NCBI GenBank assembly: GCA_043553855.1
Contig: CP121336.1
Coordinates: 3,410,001 to 3,474,000, forward strand
Reading direction: 5' to 3'
Source: JAUIAS01 sp030425395
Lineage (GTDB): Bacteria; Pseudomonadota; Alphaproteobacteria; Rhodobacterales; Rhodobacteraceae
DNA: 64,000 nucleotides
The notes under the pieces are model-generated. The model was not told where the DNA came from, searched no databases, and saw only the letters and a program-made list of their open reading frames with translations. Both the position numbers and the translations under genes were made by a program. Position 1 is the stretch's first letter. Each line of letters opens with the position of its first letter. Of the stretch, positions 34,733-44,004 are shown piece by piece.

Positions 34733-36545
34733 GGCCAGCGCTGAGCCCGGCCAGTGGCGCACCAGCCGGGCCGAATACCAGCGGGGCATCATGGACGCGA
34801 TCTCTGATCCGGCGGCGGAAACCGTCGTGATCATGTCCAGTAGCCAAATTGGCAAAAGCGAGTCGATCTTGAACATGGTCGGCTATCACATCGACCACGA
34901 TCCAGCACCGATCATGGTGGTCATGCCGACCGAGCGAGACGCAGAAACCTGGTCCAAAGACCGCTTCTCACCGATGGCGCGGGATACGCCGTGTTTGCAG
35001 GACAAAATCGCAAATCCAAAGTCGCGGGACGGCAATAACAAGATCCTGCACAAGCGGTTCCCGGGCGGGCATCTGACCATCGTGGGGGCCAACGCGCCCT
35101 CAGGTCTGGCGAGCCGGCCGATCCGGTTGCTGCTGTGCGATGAGGTCGATCGCTATCCGTTCAGCGCAGGGGCCGAGGGCGATCCGGTGAATTTGGCGCG
35201 CAAGCGGACGGTGACATTCTGGAACCGCAAGATCGTGCTGGTCTCGACGCCCACGAACAAGGGGGCGAGCCGGATCGAGACGGCGTTTGAGGAAAGCGAC
35301 CAGCGCAGGTTCTGGGTGCCATGCCCGGAGTGTGGGGCTGAACAGGTCCTGATGTGGGCGCAAGTCAAATGGGACAAAGGTGAGGACGGCAGCCACAAGC
35401 CGGACACGGCAAGGTATCATTGCGTGGAGTGCGATGCGGTCTGGCGCGATGAGGTCCGCTGGGCCGCGGTCTCAAAAGGGCACTGGGTGGCAGAGCAACC
35501 CTTCGCAGGCACTGCCGGGTTCCATCTCAACGAGATCTATTCGCCCTGGGTCCGGTTGGCGGCGATGGTGAAGACATTCCTGTCGGCGCGGGCCGGCGGG
35601 GACGATATGATGAAGACATTCATCAACACCTCGCTGGGCGAGACCTGGATGGAAAGTGGCGAGGCTCCCGACTGGCAGCGCCTGCAGGGGCAGAAGGAAG
35701 AGTGGAAACCCGGCACGGTGCCAGCAGGTGGGTTGTTCCTGACGGCAGGTGCCGATGTGCAAAAGGACCGCATTGAGGTCGATGTTTGGGCTTGGGGCAG
35801 GGGGCTGCAAAGCTGGTTGATTGATCATGTTGTCATTGAGGGCGGCCCTGGCGATCCCGCGTGCTGGCAGGCCCTTGGCGATCTGCTGGGCCGGACATGG
35901 CATCACGCCAGCGGCCAGCACCTCGCAATCGCCAAACTGGCGATCGACACGGGCTACGAGACCAGTGCCGTCTATGCCTGGGCGCGGCAGGTGGGCTTTG
36001 GCCAGGTGGCCCCGGTGAAGGGTCTCGAGGGGTTTAACCGCGCGAGCCCGGTGACAGGGCCGACCTTCGTGGACGCGACCATCGGCGGCAAGCGCCTGCG
36101 GCGCGGTGCGCGGCTGTGGTCCGTGGCAACCTCGACGTTCAAAGCCGAGACCTATCGCTTTCTGCGTCAGGACAGGCCTACGCCTGAGGAGATAATAACG
36201 GGCGCATCGTTCCCGGCGGGGACGGTGCATCTGCCATCATGGGCGGACAGTGAATGGCTCAAGCAGCTCACCGCGGAACAGCTGGTCACGGTGAAAAACA
36301 AGCGGGGCTTTGCAAAGCTCGAGTGGCAAAAGCTGCGCGAGCGCAACGAGGCGCTGGACTGCCGTGTCTATGCCCGCGCGGCAGCGTGGATTGCGGGTGC
36401 GGACCGCTGGTCGGACGCACGCTGGACCGAGTTTGAGCGGCAGTTGGCCTTGGACGTCTCCGGACCAGCCGGTGATGCGCCCGTGAAATCATCACCCCGC
36501 CCATCTGCGCGGCGGCGGACGATGCGATCAAACTACATGGGGTGA
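34554..36545 (+). CDS. Terminase large subunit (GpA family)
   Basis: A 663-residue packaging ATPase/nuclease of the lambda GpA type. VVIMSSSQIGKSESIL is the ATP-binding loop (residues about 95-110). CPECGAEQ and CVECDAVW are the zinc-finger pairs. LDISDWAD-type and SAEPGQWRTSRAEYQRGIMD blocks mark the N-terminus. The ATG at 34554 overlaps the small subunit widely; a GTG at 34647 is an alternative start. It translocates DNA into proheads and cuts it. Confidence 0.92.
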   Translation: MISRSQTLNLKPTLTSRSALTLRGSPILKRTVAKALAVLKPPPDLTISDWADQNRRLSSEASAEPGQWRTSRAEYQRGIMDAISDPAAETVVIMSSSQIGKSESILNMVGYHIDHDPAPIMVVMPTERDAETWSKDRFSPMARDTPCLQDKIANPKSRDGNNKILHKRFPGGHLTIVGANAPSGLASRPIRLLLCDEVDRYPFSAGAEGDPVNLARKRTVTFWNRKIVLVSTPTNKGASRIETAFEESDQRRFWVPCPECGAEQVLMWAQVKWDKGEDGSHKPDTARYHCVECDAVWRDEVRWAAVSKGHWVAEQPFAGTAGFHLNEIYSPWVRLAAMVKTFLSARAGGDDMMKTFINTSLGETWMESGEAPDWQRLQGQKEEWKPGTVPAGGLFLTAGADVQKDRIEVDVWAWGRGLQSWLIDHVVIEGGPGDPACWQALGDLLGRTWHHASGQHLAIAKLAIDTGYETSAVYAWARQVGFGQVAPVKGLEGFNRASPVTGPTFVDATIGGKRLRRGARLWSVATSTFKAETYRFLRQDRPTPEEIITGASFPAGTVHLPSWADSEWLKQLTAEQLVTVKNKRGFAKLEWQKLRERNEALDCRVYARAAAWIAGADRWSDARWTEFERQLALDVSGPAGDAPVKSSPRPSARRRTMRSNYMG

Positions 36546-36548
36546 CCA

Positions 36549-36764
36549 ATGGCCACTATTGTTGACCTGCGCGGCCGCCGCGAGGCTCTCTCAGCCCAAC
36601 GTTCCTCTGGCGTCGCGCGGGTCAGCTATGACGGCAAGACCGTGGATTACCGCTCTGTGGCAGAGATTGACCGTGCCATCGAGGCGCTGGACCGCGATAT
36701 CGCCGCAGCCGAGGGGCGGCGCATTGTGCGCCATGTGCGCATGACCACATCCAAGGGGCTGTGA
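36549..36764 (+). CDS. gpW-like head-tail joining protein
   Basis: A 71-residue protein with the gpW pattern: an N-terminal helix (RREALSAQRSSG), a beta hairpin (ARVSYDGKTVDYRSVAEI) and a C-terminal helix (DRAIEALDRDIAAAEGRR). Its place between terminase and portal is the lambda order. It stabilises filled heads and joins the tail. Confidence 0.88.
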   Translation: MATIVDLRGRREALSAQRSSGVARVSYDGKTVDYRSVAEIDRAIEALDRDIAAAEGRRIVRHVRMTTSKGL

Positions 36765-36767
36765 TCC

Positions 36768-38267
36768 ATGGGCCTGTTCGACAAGTTTCGCCGCCCAACC
36801 CAAGGCGGCCCCGCTGCCGTGCGTGACCGCCTTGAAGGCGCGATGTCCAAACGTCGGTTGCGCGGTTGGAACCCACCGCTGGAAAACATCAACGCGCTTG
36901 TGGCTTCGGGTGGCGCGAGGCTGCTGGCCCGTGCGCGTGAACTGGTGGTTACCAACGGTTACGCTGCGAATGCTTGCGAGGCCTTTGCCTCCAATATGGT
37001 GGGGGATGGCATCAAGCCGTCGTCGCTGATTGAGGATGCAGGCCTGCGGGATCGCGTCCAGCGGCTGTGGCTGGCCTGGACCGACGAGGCGGATGCTGAC
37101 GGGCTGACCGATTTCTACGGGCTGCAGGCCATGGTGGCCCGGGAGATGTTCGTCGCGGGCGAATGCTTCGTGCGGATGCGCCCCCGGCGGGCCGAAGATG
37201 GTCTGCTGGTGCCGCTGCAGATGCAGCTGCTGCAATCGGAGATGCTGCCCTTTGAGAAGACTGAGACGGCCATCAATGGCAATCGCATCCGCTGCGGCAT
37301 CGAGTTCGACCTGATCGGGCGGCGGGTGGCTTATCACTTCCGCCGCAGCCATCCCGGTGACAGCACGGATCAGCGCGTCGCAATACCGCAAACCGTGCGT
37401 GTTCTGGCCGAGGACGTGCTGCATATCTATCGCCCCATAGATGCCGGACAAATCCGGGGCTTGCCGCATGTTGCCCCCGCGATGGTGCGGCTGTTCTTGC
37501 TCGATCAGTACGACGATGCGGAACTCGACCGCAAAAAGACGGCGGCGATGTTCGCAGGCTTCATTACCAAGACGGCACCAGAAGACCCGATGATGGGCGA
37601 GAGCGAGGCGGATCTGGACGGGGCGGCCATTGCCAGCCTTGAGCCCGGCACGATGCAGGTGCTGTTGCCGGGCGAGGACGTGACCTTCTCAAGCCCCGCC
37701 GATGTCGGCGGCGGCTATGAGGCGTTCCAGTACCGCACGCTACTGGCGGTCTCGGCCTCACTGGGGCTGCCGTATCATCTGGTCACTGGCGATGTGCGCC
37801 AGGCCAACTATTCGAGCCTGCGCGCAGAGCTGGTCGAATTCCGCCGCCGCGTGCAGCAATTGCAACACGGGGTGATCGCGCATCAGCTCTGCCGCCCGAT
37901 CTGGCGTCGCTGGCTGGAGACGGCACACCTGGCGGGGCGGCTGGATCTGCCTGATCCGGTAGCTGCGCGCATGGTGCAGTGGATCCCGCCCCGCTGGGAC
38001 TGGGTCGATCCGCTGAAAGACATCCAGGCGCAGGTGCTGGCGATGGAAGCGGGCATAACCTCGCGGCGCAAGGTGGTCGAAGCCACCGGCTATGATGTCG
38101 AAGAGGTCGACCGCGAAAATGCGGCCGATGCCGCACGGACAAAGCAGTTGGGGCTCGTGTACAGAACCAGCCCCGGGGAGACGCAAGGCGCGCGTGCGAC
38201 ACCGAGCCAGACGCCGGAAACAGATGACAAAGGCGACGGGTCCGCCGCTCAATCCAAACAGGAGTGA
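36768..38267 (+). CDS. Phage portal protein (lambda family)
   Basis: A 499-residue lambda-type portal. The N-terminus has RELVVTNGYAANACEAFASN. The middle shows RGLPHVAPAMVRLFLLDQYD and the C-terminal half SLGLPYHLVTGDVRQANYSS, all typical. A basic and proline-rich tail follows. It forms the dodecameric DNA-entry ring of the head. Confidence 0.94.
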   Translation: MGLFDKFRRPTQGGPAAVRDRLEGAMSKRRLRGWNPPLENINALVASGGARLLARARELVVTNGYAANACEAFASNMVGDGIKPSSLIEDAGLRDRVQRLWLAWTDEADADGLTDFYGLQAMVAREMFVAGECFVRMRPRRAEDGLLVPLQMQLLQSEMLPFEKTETAINGNRIRCGIEFDLIGRRVAYHFRRSHPGDSTDQRVAIPQTVRVLAEDVLHIYRPIDAGQIRGLPHVAPAMVRLFLLDQYDDAELDRKKTAAMFAGFITKTAPEDPMMGESEADLDGAAIASLEPGTMQVLLPGEDVTFSSPADVGGGYEAFQYRTLLAVSASLGLPYHLVTGDVRQANYSSLRAELVEFRRRVQQLQHGVIAHQLCRPIWRRWLETAHLAGRLDLPDPVAARMVQWIPPRWDWVDPLKDIQAQVLAMEAGITSRRKVVEATGYDVEEVDRENAADAARTKQLGLVYRTSPGETQGARATPSQTPETDDKGDGSAAQSKQE

Positions 38268-38271
38268 CACC

Positions 38272-39351
38272 ATGAACAGTTGGTACACGATCCGTGCCCG
38301 AGCAACGGGCGCGGAAGTGCTGATCTATGACGAAATCGGTGCCTATGGCGTTTCGGCCAAGGGGTTTCTGGCAGAGCTGGGTGCGCTGCCGGATGATGCG
38401 CCCATAGATCTTCGTCTTAACAGCCCGGGCGGCTCAGTCTTTGATGCGGTCGCCATCTATAATGCACTGACGCGGCACGCAGGCATGATCACAGTGTGGA
38501 TCGACGGCATTGCGGCCTCGGCTGCAAGCTACATCGCCATGGCGGGCGACGAGATCGTCATGCCAGAAAACGCTTTCCTGATGATCCATGACCCGTCTGG
38601 CATCGTGATGGGCACTGCTGCCGATATGCGCGACATGGCTGGGACGCTGGACAAGATCGCAGCCAGCATGACGCGGGGATACGCCGCCAAATCCGGCAAA
38701 CCCGAGGATGAGATTGCGGCGCTGCAATCGGCCGAGACCTGGTTTGACGCAAAGGACGCGCTCGACGCAGGCCTTGCCACGCGCATGGCAGAGCCCGTGC
38801 GCATCGCCGCCAGCTTCGACATTGGCCGGTTCCGCAACGCACCGCCCGAACTGATCGAGGCAGTGGAGGCAGACAGTGCGGCACCCGGGTCCCACATCGT
38901 TGGCGACGACAACGATGTGGAGGGCAGGGACGCTCCGCCAGTCGCACCTGATCCTGCGACCAAGGTTCCCGCCGGGAACGTTGATCCGGTGGTCACAGCC
39001 GACGATCCATCGCGTTCAAATGGGCAGAGCGGGGGTGTTCCAGACGGAAACACCCCCGCAAGCGTGTTGGAGAGCTGCGTTGCAGTCGCCAACACTGCGC
39101 CGGACGCCGCCGTCATTCGCGCTGAGACCATCACGCATGCCCGGGCGGTGATTGATCTTTGCCGCTTGGCGAGCCAGCCGCAGATGGCTGGGCGGTTCCT
39201 TGAGGAAGACGTCAGCCTCGATGCCGTGCGCGCAAGACTGCTGGACGCGAAGGCCGAGGCTGAGCCGCAGATCAGCCCCCATCATTCCCAACCGGGGCGC
39301 AGCGAAACCACGCGCCCCTGGGGCGATATCATCGCCCGCACATTCCGCTAA
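38272..39351 (+). CDS. ClpP-like head maturation protease
   Basis: A 359-residue protein. The N-terminal half (about 15-190) is a ClpP/S49-fold peptidase: LNSPGGSVFDAVAIYNAL, the nucleophile region IAASAASYIAMAG (Ser83 or Ser86) and LMIHDPSG with the catalytic His106. The C-terminal half is variable, as in proteases fused to a scaffold-like tail. I chose the ATG at 38272, just after the portal stop. It processes head proteins during assembly. Confidence 0.93.
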   Translation: MNSWYTIRARATGAEVLIYDEIGAYGVSAKGFLAELGALPDDAPIDLRLNSPGGSVFDAVAIYNALTRHAGMITVWIDGIAASAASYIAMAGDEIVMPENAFLMIHDPSGIVMGTAADMRDMAGTLDKIAASMTRGYAAKSGKPEDEIAALQSAETWFDAKDALDAGLATRMAEPVRIAASFDIGRFRNAPPELIEAVEADSAAPGSHIVGDDNDVEGRDAPPVAPDPATKVPAGNVDPVVTADDPSRSNGQSGGVPDGNTPASVLESCVAVANTAPDAAVIRAETITHARAVIDLCRLASQPQMAGRFLEEDVSLDAVRARLLDAKAEAEPQISPHHSQPGRSETTRPWGDIIARTFR

Positions 39352-39366
39352 AAAGGATAAACCACA

Positions 39367-39738
39367 ATGACCACGCTCACTGAAGGCAAACACGCGGGCG
39401 GCTTCCTCGTCTGGGAAGTGCTGCGCGACTATACCCGAGAAACCGTCACCCTCGTATCCGGCGCGGGCAAGCTCGCCCCCGGCACTGTGCTGGGCCGGAT
39501 TACCACGGGTGGCAAGTACACGATCCTGACCCCGGGCGCGTCCAACGGTAGCCAGAATGCCGCTGGCATTCTCTGGGGTCCAGTCGATGTCACTGATGCC
39601 GATGCGCCGGGCGTTGTGATCCTGCGTGGCCCGGTCATCGTGAACCGTCACGAGATCATCTGGCCCGAGGGCGCGACCGAGGCGCAAATCACCACCGCCA
39701 CCACGGCTTTGGCAGCACTTGGCATCATTCTGCGCTGA
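39367..39738 (+). CDS. Head decoration protein (lambda gpD family)
   Basis: A 123-residue protein of the gpD type: GTVLGRITTGGKYTILTPGA, then NAAGILWGPVDVTDADAPGV. It lies between protease and capsid as in lambda. It binds the expanded capsid surface and stabilises it. Confidence 0.9.
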   Translation: MTTLTEGKHAGGFLVWEVLRDYTRETVTLVSGAGKLAPGTVLGRITTGGKYTILTPGASNGSQNAAGILWGPVDVTDADAPGVVILRGPVIVNRHEIIWPEGATEAQITTATTALAALGIILR

Positions 39739-39786
39739 GCCTGAGCGCCGCTTCACCAGTATCCACAAAACAGAAGGAGGCACGCT

Positions 39787-40800
39787 GTGGCCACCATGGA
39801 CATCTTTGAAGGCGATGCCTTCTCCATTATCGAGCTGACCCGTGCGCTCGAAAACATCCCATTCAAGCCGGCGATCCTGTCGGGTGCGGCCCTCTTTGGC
39901 AGTCGTGGTGTACGCGGGCGCACCGTGATGATCGAGAGCCGGGATGGCACGCTGTCGCTGATCCCGTTCTCGGAACGGGGCTCTGCCTATGAGAACCAGA
40001 TCCCCGAACGCCGCGAGATGCGCGCGTTTGTGTGCCGGCAGTTCAAGAAGCAGGACGTGCTTTGGGCCTCGGAAATTCAGGCCATCCGCGATTTTGGTTC
40101 GGAAAGCGCGACCCAACAGGTCCAGACCGAGGTGGCGCGCAAGATGGGGCGTTTGCGCAATGACGCTGAGGCCACCTTCGAGTTCCATCTGTTCAACGGC
40201 ATTCAGGGCGTGGTGAAGGACCCGCGGGATGGGGCCACGGTGATCAACTACTTCACCGAGTTCAACATCACCCCGGCGGCCGAGGTCGATTTTGATCTCG
40301 ACAATGCCACGCCTGGCTCGGGTGCGTTGCGCAAGCGGTGCCAGGCGATGATCGAAAGCGTTGAGGACACCTTGGGTGGGCTTGCCGCCGGTCAGGTGCA
40401 GCTGCGCGCCGAATGCGGGTCAGCATTCTTCGCTGATCTGGTGGCTCACAAGGAGGTGCGCGAGACCTATCTCAACACCGCCGCCGCTGCCGACCTGCGC
40501 GGCCGTGTGGGTGAAGAGGTCAGCTTTGGCGGCATCACTTTCCGGCGGTATCGTGGTGGGCTGGGCTTTGGTGTGCCGACGGACAAGGCCTACTTCTATC
40601 CGGAAGGTGTGGAGGGCCTCTTTGAGATCTACTACGCGCCTGCCGATACGTTCGAGACGGTCAACACTGTGGGCTTGCCGCTCTATGCGCGGATGATCCC
40701 CGATAGGGACCGTGACGAATGGGTGCGGCTTGAGATCGAGAGCAATCCGCTGCCGATCTGCACGCGGCCGCAGGTGCTGCGCTCGGCACGGCGGACCTGA
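39787..40800 (+). CDS. Major capsid protein (lambda gpE family)
   Basis: A 337-residue capsid protein starting at GTG, with AGGAGG upstream. The family blocks are VMIESRDGTLSLIPFSERGS, RREMRAFVCRQFKKQDVLWA and the C-terminal GLPLYARMIPDRDRDEWVRL. It is the main shell protein. Confidence 0.93.
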   Translation: MATMDIFEGDAFSIIELTRALENIPFKPAILSGAALFGSRGVRGRTVMIESRDGTLSLIPFSERGSAYENQIPERREMRAFVCRQFKKQDVLWASEIQAIRDFGSESATQQVQTEVARKMGRLRNDAEATFEFHLFNGIQGVVKDPRDGATVINYFTEFNITPAAEVDFDLDNATPGSGALRKRCQAMIESVEDTLGGLAAGQVQLRAECGSAFFADLVAHKEVRETYLNTAAAADLRGRVGEEVSFGGITFRRYRGGLGFGVPTDKAYFYPEGVEGLFEIYYAPADTFETVNTVGLPLYARMIPDRDRDEWVRLEIESNPLPICTRPQVLRSARRT

Positions 40801-41111
40801 TGACGGCCTTTGTTGAGACGCTCGAGGTATTATTTGCCGACCCGAACATCTCTGTCGAGATCTGGCACCGGGACAGCGAGGGACAGTTCACGCGGGCACG
40901 GGGCATCTTACGCCGCCCAGACGAGATCACCGAGTTCGGGTCGGCACGGCTACTCTCTGAGACGACACGCATCGACGTTCAGGTCAAAGACATCCCTGAT
41001 CCCCGCCCGCAGGAACAGATCCTGATCGGTGAGGACACGTTCTTGATCCAGGGCGAGCCACGCCGGGACCGCGAGCGGCTGATCTGGACTTTGGAGTTGT
41101 CCCCCGCATGA
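40800..41111 (+). CDS. Head-tail joining protein (gpFII-like)
   Basis: A 103-residue beta-rich protein after the capsid gene (1-base overlap). IRVDVQ-type strands and GEDTFLIQGEPRRDRERLIW resemble the gpFII/head-completion class. Position is the main support. Confidence 0.75.
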   Translation: MTAFVETLEVLFADPNISVEIWHRDSEGQFTRARGILRRPDEITEFGSARLLSETTRIDVQVKDIPDPRPQEQILIGEDTFLIQGEPRRDRERLIWTLELSPA

Positions 41112-41740
41112 AACTTGGCCTCGATATCAGCTCTGATCTCGTTGCGGTCATGGCTGCGGAGGTGAAAGCTGGCGAAAAGGCGGTCACGGCCGCCATGCGC
41201 GAGGCCGGAACCGGTCTGAAATCCGACTGGCGCGCACAGATCACTGGCGCAGGGCTGGGGCGACGGCTGGCCAACTCGATCCGCAACCAGACCTTCCCGC
41301 GGTCGGGCGAAAGCCTGGATGCGGCGGCGCTGGTCTGGTCCAAGGCACCGGTGATCATCGGCGCGCATGACACTGGTCCGCTGATCCGCTCGAAAGACGG
41401 GTTCTGGCTGGCAATCCCGACGCCTGCTGCGGGTAAGGGCGCGCGAGGCAGACGTCTCTCCCCCGGTGAATGGGAGCGGCGGCGCGGGTTACGCCTGCGC
41501 TTTGTCTATCGTCGCCGCGGCCCGAGCCTGTTGGTCGCGGATGGGCGTTTGAACAACCGAGGACTGGGAGTGGCGTCGCGCTCGAAGACGGGGCGCGGAA
41601 AGGCGACGGTGCCCATCTTCGTACTGGTGCCGCAGGTAAAGCTCGCGAAACGGCTTAATCTGGCGCGGGATGCGGAGCGCGCGCAGGCAGCGGTTCCGGG
41701 ACTGATCGTGGCGAATTGGGTGGAGGGGCTGCTTGGTTGA
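41108..41740 (+). CDS. DUF6441-like minor tail protein (gpZ position)
   Basis: A 210-residue basic protein. The N-terminal helical part (AAMREAGTGLKSDWRAQITG) is followed by a region with FWLAIPTPAAGKGARGRR and FVYRRRGPSLLVADGR. The family is known only from phage tail modules. It occupies the place of lambda gpZ, a tail-completion protein. Confidence 0.8.
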   Translation: MKLGLDISSDLVAVMAAEVKAGEKAVTAAMREAGTGLKSDWRAQITGAGLGRRLANSIRNQTFPRSGESLDAAALVWSKAPVIIGAHDTGPLIRSKDGFWLAIPTPAAGKGARGRRLSPGEWERRRGLRLRFVYRRRGPSLLVADGRLNNRGLGVASRSKTGRGKATVPIFVLVPQVKLAKRLNLARDAERAQAAVPGLIVANWVEGLLG

Positions 41741-41785
41741 GCACGTACCCACTGGACCAATCCGGCTAACTCTCGACGAGGCGTT

Positions 41786-42163
41786 TTATTCAGCGCCGAT
41801 CCATTGCAATACAGCACCCGCTTCTCCAAGGCTACGAACGCGAAGCTTCAATTCGCCTCGCGCGTTTTCTTCGGAAGTGGGAAAACGCCCTTTGGTTTCG
41901 TCCCGATCAATAAGTCCAGCATTCAAGGCAGGCTTTCGAAAATACCACAGAACCCACTTCTGATTTAGGATCGCTGAGTAAAGCCAGTCGCCTTTCGCTT
42001 CGAAACGAAGTTCGCGTTCTATGAAACCATGTCCGGCCGGGCGAACCGTGGTGCCGTCAAGGAATTTAGCATGGGCGAAAGCCAAATAGGCATCTCGGAT
42101 AACACCATCCATGACTACTGCATCTCTTAGCTGCTCTTCCAGTCGATGCGCATCTAGCAGCAT
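41786..42163 (-). CDS. Leftward orphan gene in the tail module
   Basis: A 125-residue protein of unknown family, opposite to all surrounding late genes. The sequence is well formed, with a helical N-terminus (AHRLEEQLRDAVVMDGVIRD), RPAGHGFIERELRFEAKGDW and an aromatic segment LNQKWVLWYFRKPALNAG. Its DNA is visibly poorer in GC than its neighbours. The frame is open further upstream, but ATG 42163 with GGGAA upstream is the first good start. It behaves like a phage moron, a gene added to the late region with its own promoter. Confidence 0.72.
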   Translation of the reverse strand: MLLDAHRLEEQLRDAVVMDGVIRDAYLAFAHAKFLDGTTVRPAGHGFIERELRFEAKGDWLYSAILNQKWVLWYFRKPALNAGLIDRDETKGRFPTSEENARGELKLRVRSLGEAGAVLQWIGAE

Positions 42164-42201
42164 TCGGTTCCCGCCACGTGGTTTTGCTTGGCCGTCACTA
42201 A

Positions 42202-42229
42202 ACAAACTGCCCTCAAAACAATTGTCAAG
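42202..42229 (-). promoter_or_regulatory. Possible promoter of the leftward tail-module gene
   Basis: A consensus TTGACA lies at 42224-42229 read leftward. At the proper distance only a weak AT-rich -10 is found (around 42200-42206). It is about 40 bases before the gene start. Confidence 0.4.
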
Positions 42230-42250
42230 AGCGGGGTTGACCGACAGACC

Positions 42251-42670
42251 ATGCCCACCCCACGCGAGACCATCCTCACCGCGCTGTACACTATGCTGAA
42301 GGCGCTGCCCGCCACCGCCCTGCGCGGCGAGGTGCTGCCCGAGCGCGTTCCGGCCAATGGCCTGCTGATCCTGCGCGACGGCGAGCCGGGGGAGCCCGAG
42401 GTGACGCTGTCGCCGCTGCGCTACCACTACCAACACCGCGCCGAGATTGAAGCGGTCGTTCAGGGCACCGACCGTGACGCCGCTTTCGACACGCTGACCG
42501 CCAGTATCGGCGCGGCCATTGCCGCTGATCGAACGCTGGGCGGACTTTGCGACTGGGTGGAGGCGGAAGCCCCACAGCCTGTAGACCTCCCGGTTGAGGG
42601 CGCTGCCAGCCTGAAGGCCGCCATGATCCCGGTGGTGCTGCATTATTCCTCGGCCGATCCGCTCGGCTGA
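42251..42670 (+). CDS. Tail terminator-like protein (gpU position)
   Basis: A 139-residue protein. The blocks PRETILTALYTMLKALPATA, LILRDGEPGEPEVTLSP and the C-terminal AAMIPVVLHYSSADPLG match small phage tail-completion proteins. It lies directly before the tail tube gene. It probably caps the tail tube at the head end. Confidence 0.78.
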   Translation: MPTPRETILTALYTMLKALPATALRGEVLPERVPANGLLILRDGEPGEPEVTLSPLRYHYQHRAEIEAVVQGTDRDAAFDTLTASIGAAIAADRTLGGLCDWVEAEAPQPVDLPVEGAASLKAAMIPVVLHYSSADPLG

Positions 42671-42694
42671 TCCCGACAATCCAAGGAGAAGACG

Positions 42695-43636
42695 ATGGCA
42701 CGAGCCCAAGGGGCGCGGGCGCAGATGGCGCTTGCGTTCGAGACGACCTATGGAACGCCGCCCGTGGGCGGCTTTACCAAGATGCCCTTTGCCAGCACGA
42801 CGCTTGGCGCGGAGCAGCCGCTGCAGACATCGGAACTCTTGGGCTACGGCCGGGATCCGCAGGCCCCGATCAAGGATGCGGTGACGGCGGACGGCGATGT
42901 TGTGATCCCGATCGATGCCGCGGCCTTCGGCTTGTGGCTGAAGGCTGCTTTTGGCGCACCCACGACCACGGGTGCGGAAGCGCCCTATACCCACGAGTAC
43001 CGCTCCGGAAACTGGTCCCTGCCGTCGCTCTCGATCGAGACGGGAATGCCGGAGGTGCCACGGTTTGCGATGTATTCGGGCTGTATGGTGGACAGCCTAA
43101 ATTGGCAGATGGCGCGGTCCGGATTACTCACCGCCACCGCCAGCATCGTGGCGCAAGGCGAGGAAATCGCCACGGGCAGCGCGGCAGGAACGCCCGCCAA
43201 TATCGCGCTGAAACGCTTCGGACATTTCAACGGGGCCATCACGCGGAACGGGGCCAACATAGGTAACGTTGTCTCTGCCGACCTTACCTATGCCAACAAT
43301 CTCGACCGCATCGAGACGATCCGGGCCGATGGCAAGATCGATGGTGCGGACCCGTCCATCGCGGCGCTCACCGGCAATGTTGTCGTGCGCTTCGCTGACC
43401 AGACGCTCGTGACACAGGCGATCAACGGCGAGGCTTGTGAGCTCGAATTCTCCTACACGCTGCCGACGGGTGAGAGCCTGACCCTGACTGCCCACGCGGT
43501 CTACCTGCCGCGTCCCCGGATCGAGATCTCGGGCCCACAAGGCGTGCAAGCGACCTTCGATTGGCAAGCGGCCAGCGACGCGGTCTTGGGGCGCATGTGC
43601 ACTGTTATCCTCAGCAATGAACGGGAAACTTACTGA
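42695..43636 (+). CDS. Phage tail tube protein
   Basis: A 313-residue protein with AFETTYGTPPVGGFTKMPFA at the N-terminus and repeated beta strands (NWSLPSLSIETGMPE, GFDWQA-like C-terminal region). This is the pattern of tail-tube proteins in Rhodobacterales siphophages. It forms the tube around the tape measure. Confidence 0.85.
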   Translation: MARAQGARAQMALAFETTYGTPPVGGFTKMPFASTTLGAEQPLQTSELLGYGRDPQAPIKDAVTADGDVVIPIDAAAFGLWLKAAFGAPTTTGAEAPYTHEYRSGNWSLPSLSIETGMPEVPRFAMYSGCMVDSLNWQMARSGLLTATASIVAQGEEIATGSAAGTPANIALKRFGHFNGAITRNGANIGNVVSADLTYANNLDRIETIRADGKIDGADPSIAALTGNVVVRFADQTLVTQAINGEACELEFSYTLPTGESLTLTAHAVYLPRPRIEISGPQGVQATFDWQAASDAVLGRMCTVILSNERETY

Positions 43637-44004
43637 TGCTCCGATTGAACCTTTCCAATGAACCAAACTGGCTCGATCTCGGCCACGGTGTCCGCCTGTT
43701 TGTCGAACCGCTGACCACAGCGGTCATGCTCGCCGCACGCAGTGATCCCATGATCATGGCCGCCACCGAAAACGTGCAAGGCAGTACCGGTGCGAACAAT
43801 GATGATCTGGCCCTGATTGTGGCGAAAGCAGTCGCGCGCATCGTCGTCCAGGATTGGGAGGGCGTGGGAGACGAAGACGGTAAAGCGCTGCCTGTCACGC
43901 CCGCAGGTATTGACGCACTTCTGGAACTCTGGCCGGTCTTTGAAGCCTTCCAGACCAGATACATCGCAGGCGCGCTCATCCTGGATGCGGAAAAAAACGT
44001 CTGA
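43636..44004 (+). CDS. Tail assembly chaperone, short form (gpG-like)
   Basis: A 122-residue protein between tail tube and tape measure, the position of lambda gpG. It begins LRLNLSNEPNWLDLGHGVRL and is helical after residue 20. It ends LDAEKNV at a slippery sequence, after which a long -1 frame extension continues. The short form would bind the tape measure during tail assembly. Confidence 0.87.
   Translation: MLRLNLSNEPNWLDLGHGVRLFVEPLTTAVMLAARSDPMIMAATENVQGSTGANNDDLALIVAKAVARIVVQDWEGVGDEDGKALPVTPAGIDALLELWPVFEAFQTRYIAGALILDAEKNV
43992..43998 (+). promoter_or_regulatory. Programmed -1 frameshift site (A AAA AAC)
   Basis: The heptamer A-AAA-AAC sits in the correct register (zero-frame codons AAA AAC) two codons before the stop of the short chaperone. 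A shift of -1 enters a frame open for 110 more codons. G-rich sequence just downstream (44032-44041) could pause the ribosome. The layout is the same as lambda G/GT. Confidence 0.85.

Noticed and set aside
41786..42994. A 402-residue leftward frame covering the tail terminator and tube genes
   Set aside because: Only the last 125 residues (41786-42163) look like a real protein. The rest is the antisense of well-supported rightward tail genes.
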